A DNA stretch of 64,000 nt from Anisodus tanguticus (GCA_034509755.1 CM067547.1:49130859-49194858); one strand, 5' to 3'; counted from the first letter of the stretch, positions 34,160 through 46,227 are shown. The notes: a model not told the origin generated them from the letters alone. Translations and numbers: made by a program.

Positions 34160-34375
34160 CCTAGTGTATTTGATATAGACCAACTTTACCCTCCATTTCA
34201 AAAGTGTTTCCTTCGTAACCTTACCATTAGCGAAATGGTTGACGAAACCGTTTTCCCTATTAAAGATTACCGTTTATTTTCTTAAAACAAAAATAAAATG
34301 TCACATATTAATAACTAAACCCCAACCCCCTCATCATTTTAAACCACCACGTATAGTATAGGCCAATTTTAAGTA
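34160..34375. repeat. Repeat shared with the 42.1-42.3 kb region
   Basis: 34152-34275 (TAGTGTATTTGATATAGACC, AACTTTACCCTCCATTTC, GCGAAATGG) is inversely similar to 42130-42260 (GAGGGTAAAGTTGCTCTATA and neighbours). This is a dispersed non-coding repeat, probably a MITE half into which the hAT unit inserted. Confidence 0.5.
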
Positions 34376-34380
34376 CCACG

Positions 34381-35613
34381 TGTTGGGAGTTTTGCTCTAT
34401 GGTACTTTATAAAGCAGTACGGGAAGTATTTAACTATTACAAGTATTCGAAAGGATAAACAAAGATTTCAATAATTCAACATGGAATCGAAATTAAATCG
34501 TTACATAAGTAAAAAGCGGAAATTCCAGCTTTGTAGAAAGACGAAAAATGTAAATTGTTTTTGCCGAGTCGAGTGTAGCACTCTGTCCTTAAGACAATAT
34601 TGCCCCGTATGTATCCTTTATACGTCCTGGACAATTTGTCTCCCAAGATAAAACATCAATGGAACCCTTGAGCAAAGGAAACTCAAGAGCTACCGTGAAG
34701 AATATTGAGTAACGAAATGATGCTTGGAAGTTGTAGGAAGAAGATTTTTTTTCGGTTGTGTATTTTCGTGCATATCAAGTGTCCTCAATAATGGTGTAAG
34801 GGGGTGTTTATATAGGTGAGGAATGGACTGATTTATCGCTCCATAATAGCCAAATAATGGCTATTATGGAGGTAGTAAAGTCACCAACATAAATGGGAGA
34901 AAGACCAACGGATTTGGCCATTATAGAGGAGTAATTCAGCCAAAATAAATGGTGAATTGAGTGCTTGGCTTTTCTCGTCTTGACCGTCGAAATTCGAACT
35001 TCGTGGACCAAACTCGTACATCTTGAAACTTCGGGGACCAAACCGTACACCTAAAATAATTCGGTCCAAATCGTATATCCGAAACTTCGGGATCAAACTC
35101 GTACTTCCGGAAAAGTTTTCTCGGCCCAAAAAGATAATATCAGAAGACCCACAGCCCACAGCCCGTGACCCGTGACCCGAGAACCCGGAACCCGGAACTC
35201 GGAACTCGGAACCGGACCGGACGGGACGGGCGGGCGGCGGCGGCGCGCGTGTGGTCTTTCCTCGAACCGAAGCACATCTAGGTCCTCCCTCCTTTAAACA
35301 CATGGGATACCCCTTGGGGTCCCAAACCCCAAACCAATTTCGAATCTTATATACACAACACTTCTTTCTTCCTCTACCAATGAGGGAGAATTACACACAA
35401 TACCACACTTTCCATGCTTCAAACACCTTACTTCGTGAACCAATATCTCTTTCATTTCTCAATGAAATTTGACGATTCTTGGCCCTACGGTTATCTACGT
35501 TCTTAGTAGATCATGCATGTGTGAAGAACAGGATTCTCCAACATACGTTACACTAGTGTTTAAGCCGTTAAAGTTGGTCGGTCGCAACTCTCGCCAAAGG
35601 CAAATTTCCAACA
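34381..35613 (-). repeat. 3' LTR (1233 bp)
   Basis: Contains about three units of the GGTCCAAACCGTACATCC array (34990-35110), fewer than the other LTR. It also has a GC-rich CGGACGGG/GGCGGCGG tract near 35215-35250. Confidence 0.9.
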
Positions 35614-38600
35614 ATCCCCTCTTGAAAGAGATTTTGGCGCACTCACATGGTGTCTTTTCATTTCCAAAGCAATATTTCGGCGGACCGATGTTGCATAAGG
35701 AGAGGTAGCCTCGCCTTTGAACCTTCCATAGTTGAATACCATCGGACTTACTTACCGCGCGGTGAACGTGATGTCTTGAACCGTCGGTGTTTAGTGTAAG
35801 CCAAGACAACGGTACCAACACAACAAATTCCCTTACTCTCTTCTTCGTAATGTTTTGTCCGTTTTGGCCATGGACAACGTCTTGGATTCTTAAGTGCGTT
35901 CAATTTGAGGCGGCCCGTCCTCGCACTTAAATAGGTGGTCTCCTACAAGGTATCCCGCTATACCCCACTTCACAAGTGTTAGGAACCATTAAAAGTTTCC
36001 CAAAGACCTAACCTCAACTCGTTGAGGATCATTACAAAGTTTTGAAAACTTAACCTTTACCCATACTGCGTGAGATAGCACTTAACGTCTATCGCGGGAA
36101 CGGCTTTGGATTTGGTTTTTCTTTTCGTAAATCACTATCCGAAGTGCTCATGCTTCGACCGAAGCGATCAACCGAACCTTTACAACTTAGTTTTCCCATT
36201 GAACCAAATTACCGGGATCTCCGTTCGTAAGGTTGGGTTTCCACCGTATTGGTCCGTATATTTTGGGTTTTAAGCCCATTCCCTAGAAGCGAGAACACTT
36301 GATCTCGGGTAGTCCCTTAGTTAGTAAATAAGGAAGTGACACCCGTGATGATCAACCGCCATACGGTCTTATGTCTCCGACGATCGTGACAGATATGTCC
36401 GTACGCCGTCATCCGTGTCCTTCCTTAAGCCGATCGGCTAGCCACAAGTGCATAATCGCTCGAAGGCATGGGTTTCTCCCAATAAGGGACGTCCTCTAAT
36501 GAGTCGTGAAGTTACTCAACTTCTTTCATGCTTTGTATAAAGCGATAAACTCCGATACCATCATGAATCGGTCGATGCAAGTTTGCTTAGAGGATTTTCC
36601 AAGAACCACCATACACATTTACTTGTGGCTTTGGTGTTCTTCGATATCGATGTCCGCTTTGCATCACCGTGTTCTCTCGTAACCGCCGGACATCCGTAAT
36701 ACTATAATCCGTAGATAAGCGAATAATTCGATATCGTCATATCCGACTTAACGCCTTCTATTGATCATGTATTAAGATCATCATGAACCTTAGTTCAACC
36801 GATCTCGTTTGTTGGACGATACCTGTGTCGGTTGTAGTGTGTACAATACATTGAACTACACGTGACCCGAGCATATCGCTCCTTGTCTATGGGTGCACCA
36901 TGATTCCAATCGGTTCTATGATTCATATCTATTGGTGGCTTCAACGAGATCGTCAACTATCGACCGTCCGTTAGATGTCTTAGAAATCCAATTCCTAAGA
37001 TGTCATCTCGTGATACTCATATCTTTCATATCGAGACTTTGTTTCAATATGATTTTCACTCTAAGACCGTTGGTTTTCCAACTCGTTGGCTTTCTAACTT
37101 CGAGTCAATGTTTCGTGATCGATTCATTGTTTCGTTTTATCCGAGACTTTCAGGACCAAAATGTTAACATTTCGTGGACCAAAATGAAAGTTCGGGAAGG
37201 GAAGCCCAACAATTCAAAGAAACCAATTTCGATCCTCTTCTTCCAACTCTCCGGTTTGGAAGGTTGTTTCAACACCCATGCCATGTAAGATTACAATGGC
37301 CCCGGATGTGAAGCTACTCACATGGGGAGCACTTTTTACAACCCAAAGATTCTTTTCCGGAGGAAGATCAACCATTACACACGTATGGTTCCATATGATG
37401 GAATCTATTTCTCTCTTTAGCTTCTTTCCAAAAAGCGGTGCTTTTGGAGATGACAATTCTTTGTTAATTGTCCATGGTTCGTTCTCAACCATACAAGCTA
37501 GAAGGACCGGAACAAGTCTTTGTCCCCTCTTTGCTCCATCTTGGTTCAACATCTAGAATCCCCGAGTTCTGCAGATCCGGAATATTAAGTTCCGGATAGA
37601 CAAGCAACTTTCGAGTCATGAAGATACGGAACGTCTAGTTCGGACAGTCAAAGCCCTCGCGGGTTCTTGTTAACCTTGAGCAATTACTCCTTTTTCCTTT
37701 TCCAAGGAAAACTATCTCCAAAGAATTCAAAGCATTCTTTGACGCCAAGAGGCGATCAACACTATCGTTATTTTTGCGGCATCCGGTGGATATGCAATCT
37801 ACAATCTTAGGTCGAACTTGACCTCGTTTCGGTAGCCCATCTTTTACCAAGCTACCCCTCATAATTTGGGCGTACGACTTCGCGCTTGGCTAACACCATT
37901 AGACCGAGGTGAGAAATGAACATTCGTTTAATGAACGATGCTTCACATTCTCCCCTCTATCACTACGAATTTCTCAATCCGTAGGCTTAGTTGATTTTCA
38001 ACTTCTTCGCTTTGTAGGCTTCAACAACTTCATCTTTGCTTTTCAATAAACAAAGGATTCCATACGTTGTACCATCATCAATGAAGATCACAACGTACTT
38101 GTCTCCCCCTCTATTTTGTATAAACTTCAAATCACCCAAGTAGGTGTGACTAAGTTCTAGAGAGAGCGGTGCTTCTTTCGCTATTCCCTTGACGGAATTT
38201 GGAAAGGTGATTTTGCCTCTTCGTCTACCTCACATTCATTTTGAGGGTTTATGTCGACAAGAGGCAACAATCTCAACATCGTTAGCTTTTGAATGACTTG
38301 CTATTTAACGTGTCTTAATCTATGATGTCATAGATGCACGGATTACAATATATCATTCATTTGGCTATAAACTTGTTGTACCACTCTTAGTTATTACGGA
38401 CCTGTTGGACTAGTCTCAAATCAGATTTGACCAACAACGTCCTTTAACCAAGTTAGGAACATGTATCACCTCTTTTAGAGTGATCTCATTCCTTGAAGTC
38501 TTATTGAGGACAACCTCTCCAGCCCCTTTGATTTTAGAGGTGGCATTGCTTCACATGAACAACCTTTTGCCCGTGGTTAGGGCGTAACCGGATCATATGT

Positions 38601-39622
38601 GATCTCGATACTCGGCCCACTCTAGTTGCTTTAGCAGGACCGAGTGTCCAATTTCTTTATCGCCTTTCTTTAGGCCTTCGATCATTTAGGACCGGAAACT
38701 CTAGCCCACCTTACTAGGTGTCCATTACTTTTCTTATGAAATGAATTCGGCCCCACTCCGCCGCCCGGAGGCTTTATATGACCGAGTGTCCAATATCATC
38801 ATATCAAAGGAATTTTGGCCCACCTGGGCCGCTTCCGAGGCTTTTTATGACCGAGTGTCCAATATCATCCTATGAAGGATCTTTCGCCAAATAGTATGAC
38901 AGCTCAACGTCTTTAGCTTTTAGTCTTCTTCCGTTATGATTGGTGCCCGATAATTCTTGGCGCTTACTTAAGAGTGGTAAGAGTTTTCGCATTTGATTAG
39001 TGGATCTTTCTCCATAGTATGTGCGACCATACTTTACACACTTTAGTAATTACACTTAAAAGAACGGATCTTCTTAAGTCGTTTACAAAATCCAATCTTT
39101 AAACGGAAAGGAAGATGAGATTAAACTTCTGATTTGTTAAAGCATAAGGAATATAAATTATTTTCATATTCCTCCTTACTTTAATCCATTTTTAATCAGA
39201 CATAATTTAATCTTTATTCTTGACAAGTAAGAAAAACTACTTATCATTTAATCCTTATTCTTGACAAGTGAGAAAAATACTTATCCCAATTTCGGATTCT
39301 GGCTCACTTCAGTCACTTCATCAGACTGAGTGTCCATTTCCTTCTCACCATTATTCGGATCCTTTGTCCGCGTGATGATATAGGCCTCTCGCTACAAGAT
39401 AGAATAACATCTTCACTCTTCTCCTCTTGTCCCGATTGACATCCTCGTGCTCTCGTGAGCGCTTGTTCCCACCAGCCTTGGTAGCGGTGACACCATGAAC
39501 ACGTTCATCATCATCACTCTCTTCTACCAGAAAACCATTTCCATATCCAGATTTGGTCACACAACTTTTGACCGACATCTTTCGAACACTAATAGTAATA
39601 CAATACGAATATTGTCTTAAGT
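35614..39622 (-). pseudogene. Copia internal region, heavily disrupted gag-pol
   Basis: Recognisable minus-strand pieces, in element order: a short acidic frame at 39578-39351 (GFLVEESDDDE), not assignable; an integrase core near 38145-37990 (NRGGDKYVVIFIDDGTTYGI, LLKSKDEVVEAYKAKK); the start of the reverse transcriptase near 37460-37395 (KREIDSIIWNHTCVMVDLPP); and an RNase H piece near 36550-36450 (SEFIALYKA, then RTSLIGRNPC after shifts). The first integrase aspartate position reads Tyr (SHTYLGDLK). The central RT catalytic block was not found by eye. Frames never exceed about 130 codons, and many breaks sit beside CG dinucleotides. Confidence 0.75.
38755..38890. repeat. Tandem duplication inside the Copia internal region
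   Basis: CCGAGGCTTT, ATGACCGAGTGTCCAATATC and ATCNTAT follow each other twice, at about 38765-38808 and 38837-38878. A related word, GACCGAGTGTCCAAT, occurs at 38639. Confidence 0.65.
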
Positions 39623-40922
39623 TGTTGGGAGTTTTGCTCTATGGTACTTTATAAAGCAAAGACGGGAAGTATTTAACTATTACAAGTATTCAAAAGGATA
39701 AACAAAGATTTCAATAATTCAACATGGAATCCGAAATTAAATCGTTACATAAGTAAAAACCGGAAATTCCAGCTTTGTAGACCGAAAAATGTAAATTGTT
39801 TTTGCCGAGTCGAGTGTAGCACTCGTCCTTAAGACAATATTGCCCCGTATGTATCCTTTATACGTCCCGGACAATTTGTCTCCCAAGATAAACAAAGAAT
39901 GGAACCCTTGAGCAAAGTAAAACTCAAGAGCTACCGTGAAGAATATTGAGTAACGAAATGATGCTTGGAAGTTGTAGGAAGAAGATTTTTTTTCGGTTGT
40001 GTATTTTCGTGCATATCAAGTGTCCTCAACAATGGTGTAAGGGGGTGTTTATATAGGTGAGGAATGGACCGATTTATCGCTCAAAACCGCCTCCATAATA
40101 GCCAAATAATGGCCATTATGGAGGTAGTAAAGTCACCAACATAAATGGGAGAAAGACCAACGGATTTGGCCATTATAGGAGGAGTAATTCACCAAAATAA
40201 ATGGCCGAATTGAGTGCTTGGCTTTTTCGTCTCGACCGTCGAAATTCGAACTTCGGGGACCAAACCGTACATCCGAAATAATTCTCGGTCCAAACCGTAT
40301 ATCCGAAACACGGGACCAAACCGTAGGTCCAAACCGTATATCCGAAACACGGGACCAAAGCGTACATCCGAAATAATTATGGTCCAAACCGTACATCCGA
40401 AATAATTATGGTCCAAACCGTATATCCGAAACTTCGGGATCAAACCGTACTTCTGGAAAAGTTTTCTGGCCCAAAAAGATAATATCAGAAGACCCCCACC
40501 CCCGAGAGCCCCGAGAGCCCGGAGCCGGACCGGACCGGACGGGCGGCGGCGGCGCGCGTGTGGTCTTTCCTCGAACCGAAGCACATCTAGGTCCTCCCTC
40601 CTTTAAACACATGGGATACCCCTTGGGGTCCCAAACCCCAAACCAATTTCGAATCTTATATACACAACACTTCTTTCTTCCTCTACCGATGAGGGAGAAT
40701 TACACACAATACCACACTTTCCATGCTTCAAACACCTTACTTCGTGAACCAATATCTATTTCATTTCTCAATGAAATTTGACGATTCTTGGCCCTACGGT
40801 TATCTACGTACTTAGTAGATCATGCATGTGTGAAGAACCGGATTCTCCAACATACGTTACACTAGTGTTTAAGCCGTTAAAGTTGGTCAGTCGCAACTCT
40901 CGCCAAAGGCAAATTTCCAACA
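39623..40922 (-). repeat. 5' LTR (1300 bp)
   Basis: The upstream LTR in element orientation. Its minisatellite (about 40255-40440) has roughly six units, which accounts for much of its extra length over 34381-35613. Confidence 0.9.
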
Positions 40923-40927
40923 CCACG

Positions 40928-42130
40928 TACACTAGCTGTAGGGGCAAAATATTAAACTACCTCATCTAATATAATATAAGGGTAAATATGACTCATGTAA
41001 AGCAATTTTACAATCTTATGCCTTTAATTTTCTGCATCATAAACTCACCCTTTACAACACTCTGATTCCATTCCTAATAACACTTTTTAATACTCAAATG
41101 ATATATATAAAACAAGAACAACTTCATTCCTGTATGATAATTGAAGAAAATATTTATCCGAATTAGCCCATAATTCTTAAATTACTCGAAAAGGCTCAAT
41201 TTATAACTTTCTTTCAGCGGCGCTGCTCCCCTCTCCCCTGTTCTCTGAGTTTCACACATCAAACAACGACCCGCCATTGTTCATCCTCCCCTCTCCTTCT
41301 CCTTCTTCTTCTCCGGTGGACCTCCGCCATTTTCGGCGAGCTCCATTGAGCCCAACCAGCCTTCACCACGAACCACCACTATACAGCCCTTCATCTGCCT
41401 CTCTCTGAAAAATAGACGAGTTTCGACCATCACCACATCACCGACTTGACTGGAGAACATAGAGGTGCCGGGAAACTCCATTAACGGCTAACTTAAGCTA
41501 TGTCTCGCTTCCCCTCATATAATTTTGTCTTTCATATTTATTACCACTACCACGCCGTCAAAATACGACTAAAACACCGGAGAAAGTCATTTTTGTGACG
41601 TTTGACGCTGCTGTGTTTTCTTGCTGGAGCTCCGACTCCAGCGATCTCGTTTTGCTATTGTTTCCTCCATTCTTAGACTAATTGGCATTGTTACGTTCTT
41701 TGTTCCTTGACTACTGTGGGCTGATTTTGCTTTATTTTTTAACTTTTTCAGTGATTTATTGGTTTACCAGTGATCAATGTTTAGAAGGTAGCAGCAACAT
41801 AGAAAAGTTGTGGCGGTGGTGGCAGGGGTGGTTGGTACAATGGTGGAGGAGGGGAACATTTGTATATGTTTGTATAACAATGTAAAAGTGTGTTTAAACA
41901 TCTCTTATACACTATTATACTCTTTTATACATGGTTGATATATTTTCTCCCGTAAGTGTGTAATGTTGTATACTATTGTATATACACTTTTATACAATGT
42001 TAATATATTGTCTACTCCATCTGTATAAAGTTTTATATTATTGTATAATATTGTATACCGTGAAAATATGGCTATGTAAATTTAAATTATGTTGAATTGT
42101 ATATTATTCATTTAAAAATTATAATTTTTA
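40928..42130. other. Intergenic DNA with a GC-richer patch
   Basis: 41210-41680 is GC-richer, and its short frames on both strands match no family I recognise. 41860-42080 is a run of TATACA/TGTATA words. Possibly a decayed transposon or captured gene piece; not assignable. Confidence 0.4.
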
Positions 42131-42249
42131 ATAGAAAAAATGGTTTCTGTTAGCAAATAATGGCAAATTTGGACCATTTAGCCAACGACAAGGTTGTTAA
42201 CGAGATAGTTCTGAAATCGAGGGTAAAGTTGCTCTATATTGAATATATT

Positions 42250-42430
42250 AGAGGTATAAAATCGTTGGTCAACAGATGAATAAGTCAAAAAATGCCTATA
42301 ACTGAAAATTGAGAAAACCTTGACGATTTGCTTCATCTATTTTATTGAATAATAAAACGAACATGACAGAGAGGGGGAGTGAGTGAGTGAAAGAGTTGGA
42401 GAGTAGGAAGAGACATGCCGTGATGCTAGA
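42250..42430. repeat. Upstream copy of a duplicated RING-gene leader segment
   Basis: TAAAATCGTTGGTCAA, GAATAAGTCA, TTTTATTGAATAATAAAACG and AACATGACAGAGAG, followed by a GAGTGAGTGAGTGAAAGAG tract, recur in the same order at about 43185-43375. This is a diverged direct duplication of about 190 bp that brackets the TIR element. Confidence 0.7.
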
Positions 42431-42439
42431 AAATCTATC

Positions 42440-43138
42440 AAAAAATTGCGTGAATTTCTCTTCATACGGGTTGATCTTTAATTTTTGCCTCTCAATTCGC
42501 TTTTTAAAATTTTTGTTCATACTTCTCATTTAATAAAAATTTATGGACTAAAATATTCTTTATTCGAGGGTTTCTTAAATCAGAGATTCTGGGTTCGAAT
42601 CCTAATAGAGGCAAAAAAAGAAAAAAATCAAAGACATTTTTCATATGAATTATGCATGTTCGGTCAATGCCCCGAGGGGCATAGTTTCTATGTAACTAGC
42701 CGAACAAGGCATAATCTTAATTTTTTCAATGAAACTTTGCATTCAAGCATACTTACATAGAAACTATGCCCCTTAAGGCATAATCTCTATACAACTTTGG
42801 TCAAATAGACATAATTTCTATGAAATCTTCCCTTGCGATTTTTTTTTGACTCTGTTGTGATTCAAACCCACAACCTCAGAGATATTTTCGGAGGCATATA
42901 ATTACATAGAAATTATGCCTCTTAAATCATAATTTCTATACAACTTTGACAGAATAGACATTTTCTAATGAAATCTTGCCTTGTAATTTTTTTCTTTTTG
43001 ACTCTGGTGAGATTCGAACCCACAACCTTAAGGTTATTTTCAGTTATTTTTTATGCGCTTGACGAAAATTTAAAACCACAAATTTGAGGGGCAAGAATTA
43101 AAGACCACCCTAAAATAGGGCAATCGTGCGAATTGCCC
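42440..43138. mobile_element. Mutator-like TIR element, non-coding
   Basis: A 699-bp element flanked by the perfect 9-bp target duplication AAATCTATC (42431-42439 and 43139-43147). Termini are imperfect long inverted repeats: left TTGCGTGAATTTCTCTTC then GATCTTTAATTTTTGCCTCT; right AAGAATTAAAGACCACC then GCGAATTGCCC. The interior repeats a unit of about 150 bp with ATTATGCCTCTTA and GATTCGAACCCACAACCT words, also in inverse at 42590. Nine-base duplications fit the Mutator superfamily. Confidence 0.75.
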
Positions 43139-43184
43139 AAATCTATCGAGGATGATAATTTAGAGAACAAAATAGCCATTAATT

Positions 43185-44268
43185 TTATAAAATTGTTGGT
43201 CAATAGTCGAATAAGTCAGAAAAAATGTTTATAACTAAAATTTGAGAAAAGCTTCACGATTAGCGTAAAAATAAAAGTAAAAATATAATTTTCACCAATT
43301 TTATTGAATAATAAACGAACATGAGAGAGAAAAATGGAGGGAGTGAATGAGAGAGTTAGAGAGAGTATCGGGGAGACGAACCTTTTTGTTTCACTTTCCT
43401 TCCTCTTCTCTCTCTTTTCTCACTCCCTCTCTATGAAATGTGTGTATTTTTCCCTTTACTACCTTTTTTTTCCTTCATTGATACAAGATATGAGCTTTGT
43501 TTGATTCATGAATCTAATGCCTTCTCATGTATGTTTTCTTGTACCCCTCTAATCTTTTTATATGAATTGTCATGAGACTTTGCGTTAACAAATCTCGGGT
43601 ATACTCGTATTTATTATCTGTGTTTATTATTTAGGCAGAATAACTCATTTCTTTTGCATGAATTCGGATTTTTCTTTTCTTTTTTTTTCCTTTTTTACTT
43701 CTAAATTTGTGTATGAACTCCCATGATTTTACAGATCGTATCTAGCTTTTTGATTAACAATTCTTGTTTTTTTCCTCCTTGATTTTTACATCACATTTTT
43801 TATGTTTGAATTCTGTACAATTTCACATCTCTAAAAATGATAATTTTTTTTTGTTCTTAATGTTTCGAATCTCATCCCGAATAACTACTTGATCCTTTCA
43901 ATTTTTTCAATATATATATATATATATCAAATCGAAGACAACGTATTCAGTGTTGGTCACATTAGATCCGCCACTGCCTAAGAAAACTTGCGATGTTTTT
44001 CTTTTTCATTTTTGATTATTAGGTTTTTGAATACAATGCGAAATCTCTCATCTCATTTGCATTTTGTAGGAATTTCCTCACATTGTGGACGCGTTGGTGG
44101 TGGTGGCAAGAATACTAGTGACAATTTAGTCAATTCGTCGAACATCTAAGATATCTCAGAGTCGAAGAGAACAACAACAACATCATCATTTCCAGAATAA
44201 TCTTGCATGTCCTTTAGAATCTTCTAAAAAACCAAGGACCACTTGCAAATACTTTAGGGAATAGCTAA
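43185..44268 (+). promoter_or_regulatory. Promoter and leader region of the RING gene
   Basis: Includes the second copy of the duplicated segment (43185-43375) and a pyrimidine-rich TCTCTC tract (about 43390-43440). There is also a likely 5' UTR intron acceptor TTTTGTAG ending at 44069. After it a 200-base leader (CAACAACAACATCATCATT near 44172) leads to the ATG. The matching donor was not identified, so the 5' UTR intron is a hypothesis. Confidence 0.4.
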
Positions 44269-44931
44269 ATGGATTCGATTACTCCAACTCCTGTTCCAGT
44301 TTCTGACATTGACATTCCAATTAATCAAGGTAACAATCGGGCAATGTCTCGTAGGCTTTCAGCCCGCTTCCCTTCATCCAAAGATGCCACGTACCCCGAT
44401 GACATAGTTAACGAATTCGGTCAATCGCCATTATCTGGATCGAGACGAGGGATGGATCCAGGCACGAGGAGCAGGACATTGAATAGAAATTCAAGTAAAG
44501 CTCAGAGAGGGAGCGCGAGCGCGAGATTTGACCCTTCGTTGTCACTGAGAAAATCAGGTACAAATAGCGAGGATGAAGAGGACGAGTCAGAGGACGAGGA
44601 AAACGAGCAAGAGAGCGCGGAAGAAGGAGAGGAAAATACGAAAGGGGGAGAGGAGGAGCCGGTTAGAATGTCATTGATGTCATTGTTAGCAGAGTCGGAG
44701 GGATCATCGTACATGATGGGAGAGGACGAGGACGACGATGAGGACGACGCTGGTGGCGATGTTGGTGGAGAATTAAACAATTGTTGTGTTTGTCAAGTTA
44801 GACACAAGGGTGCTGCATTTGTACCTTGTGGCCACTCATTTTGCAGGTTATGTTCAAGGGAACTTTGGGTTGAAGGAGGTAATTGCCCACTTTGCAACAA
44901 TTTCATATTGGAAATTCTTGACATTTTCTGA
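44269..44931 (+). CDS. C3HC4 RING-finger protein, putative E3 ubiquitin ligase
   Basis: A single uninterrupted 220-residue frame with no lesions, unlike everything around it. Residues 1-95 are polar and Ser/Arg-rich. About 100-131 and 150-162 are strongly acidic (runs of Glu/Asp). The RING lies at about 172-209: CCVC, then VPCGHSFCRLC and GNCPLC, giving the C3HC4 zinc ligands. The short conserved tail is NNFILEILDIF. RING proteins usually bind an E2 and pass ubiquitin to substrates; this is family knowledge, and the substrate is unknown. No signal peptide or membrane segment is seen, so it is probably nuclear or cytosolic. The start is the first Met of the frame. It continues to a C-terminal RING and needs no further exon. 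The minus-strand serine-rich frame opposite it is a shadow. Confidence 0.88.
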   Translation: MDSITPTPVPVSDIDIPINQGNNRAMSRRLSARFPSSKDATYPDDIVNEFGQSPLSGSRRGMDPGTRSRTLNRNSSKAQRGSASARFDPSLSLRKSGTNSEDEEDESEDEENEQESAEEGEENTKGGEEEPVRMSLMSLLAESEGSSYMMGEDEDDDEDDAGGDVGGELNNCCVCQVRHKGAAFVPCGHSFCRLCSRELWVEGGNCPLCNNFILEILDIF

Positions 44932-45357
44932 TCACTTCATCTAATATTGTTCCAGTAATATTCATATATTCAGAGTTGCTCTACAAATTTTGTTACTTTA
45001 GATTTGTGTTGTTATTTCTTTTGCATTTCTTCTTGTTTGTGGGAGGCAGAATGTATCTAGTATTTGAAGTTAATGAATACAGATAAATGGGGTTTGACAT
45101 TTAGTTTTTTTTTTTTTTTTTTTGTGTATTATGGATCACTTAGTTAGCATATCTAGTAAGAAAATTTTCTATTGAGCATCAAATATCACAAGAAGAAAAG
45201 ACCACCACCAGGGTTATGGTGAATCATTAAGTTTTTTTATCTTTAATCAGAGGTTTTGGCCTTTTGGGTATGAGCTTTGCTGGATGTAGAATCGTCTTTA
45301 TTAGGGAGTATTTTACTCCAATATGAAGACTTTCCAGCGCGAATTCAAATTTAGTGG
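44932..45357 (+). other. 3' flank of the RING gene
   Basis: A+T-rich, with a run of about 20 T near 45104-45123. A poly(A) site could lie at about 45010-45090, but no signal stands out. Confidence 0.4.
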
Positions 45358-45365
45358 GCTCCAAT

Positions 45366-46219
45366 CAGGGCCGGCCATACCGTAAGGCAGATAAGGCGGC
45401 TGTTCCATAACTCATAGGTGTAATTCCCATCATTATGTGAAATAATACCCACAACGCCATAATCTTTATAGTTATTTCCATAGTTATAGCCACCTTTTGA
45501 CTACCCTCTATGTAGTAGAATAAATAGGGGTATGATAAATGATGTACATATACTTGAACACATTTGGATGAATAAAAAATCTCTTTATTTCTATTGTTAT
45601 CATCCTTCAATATTATTACTTTTCGCTTAATTTTATAATATAACATAATTTTTTTGATATTGATTGACTATTTATTGTGACCGTTTGAACTAGAAATGAA
45701 AAAGGTTGTCAGCGAGTGTTAACACATTTTGCCTTTAGGTCAATTAAAACACCCCCCACCACCCAAAGTTCAAATATTGGTTAAGCTATAACTTATGTAT
45801 TATGTTTAGTAAAATATAAGAGCTGAAGAATGCTATTGAATCAAGATACTGGGCATTCTTTTGATTTTCTTTTTTCACGTTTCAAGTATTACAACAACTA
45901 TATTCAAAACAGTCAAAAGTTATATCATGATATTAAGTTTTTCAACTTCTTAAATCTATAATTTTTCATCTGAAATTTGTTATTTTAAATATTTTTATTT
46001 TATAGGTGTATTTTGTCTAATTGTTTGTTAAAACTTAAATATTATGAGTTGGAAAAAGAATTATTAGAAGAAACTGAGTAACAATTTACATCTCAAAAAA
46101 ACAAAAAATGATAGACCTCAAAGTAAAACTATATCGAATTTTCTTCTAAAAGAAATTTAAGGCTCCAAATTAATTTTGGCCTTAGGCCACAAATTTTCTT
46201 GAGTCGCCCCTGGGCCGTG
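45366..46219. mobile_element. hAT-like non-coding element
   Basis: Left end CAGGGCCGGCC, right end CCTGGGCCGTG (imperfect inverted repeats). Flanked by 8-bp near-identical sites GCTCCAAT (45358-45365) and GCTCTAAT (46220-46227). The CAGGGCCGGCC terminus resembles Tip100-type hAT elements. No transposase frame survives. The minus-strand frame at 45365-45646 has no family signature. Confidence 0.6.
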
Positions 46220-46227
46220 GCTCTAAT

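Larger units (their letters stand above)
34381..40922 (-). mobile_element. Copia LTR retrotransposon, minus orientation
   Basis: A 6542-bp element with LTRs 34381-35613 and 39623-40922 (TGTTGGGA to CCAACA on the plus strand). It is flanked by the perfect target duplication CCACG (34376-34380 and 40923-40927). Orientation is minus: a purine tract AAGAGGGG abuts the left LTR on that strand, and integrase and RNase H pieces read on it. No methionyl-tRNA primer-binding site follows the right-hand (5') LTR. The LTRs are very similar apart from minisatellite number and CG-centred changes, so it is probably a fairly young insertion. Confidence 0.92.

Noticed and set aside
36893..37556. Plus-strand frames of 92-131 residues
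   Set aside because: The element here is on the minus strand (integrase, RT start and RNase H pieces), so these are antisense frames.
41281..41885. GC-richer frames that might be a small gene
   Set aside because: No start context, no splice structure and no recognisable domain on either strand; kept only as unassigned DNA.
42590..43020. Further B-box-like words GGGTTCGAATCC and GATTCGAACCC
   Set aside because: They recur within the internal repeat units of the Mutator-like TIR element and lack A-boxes.
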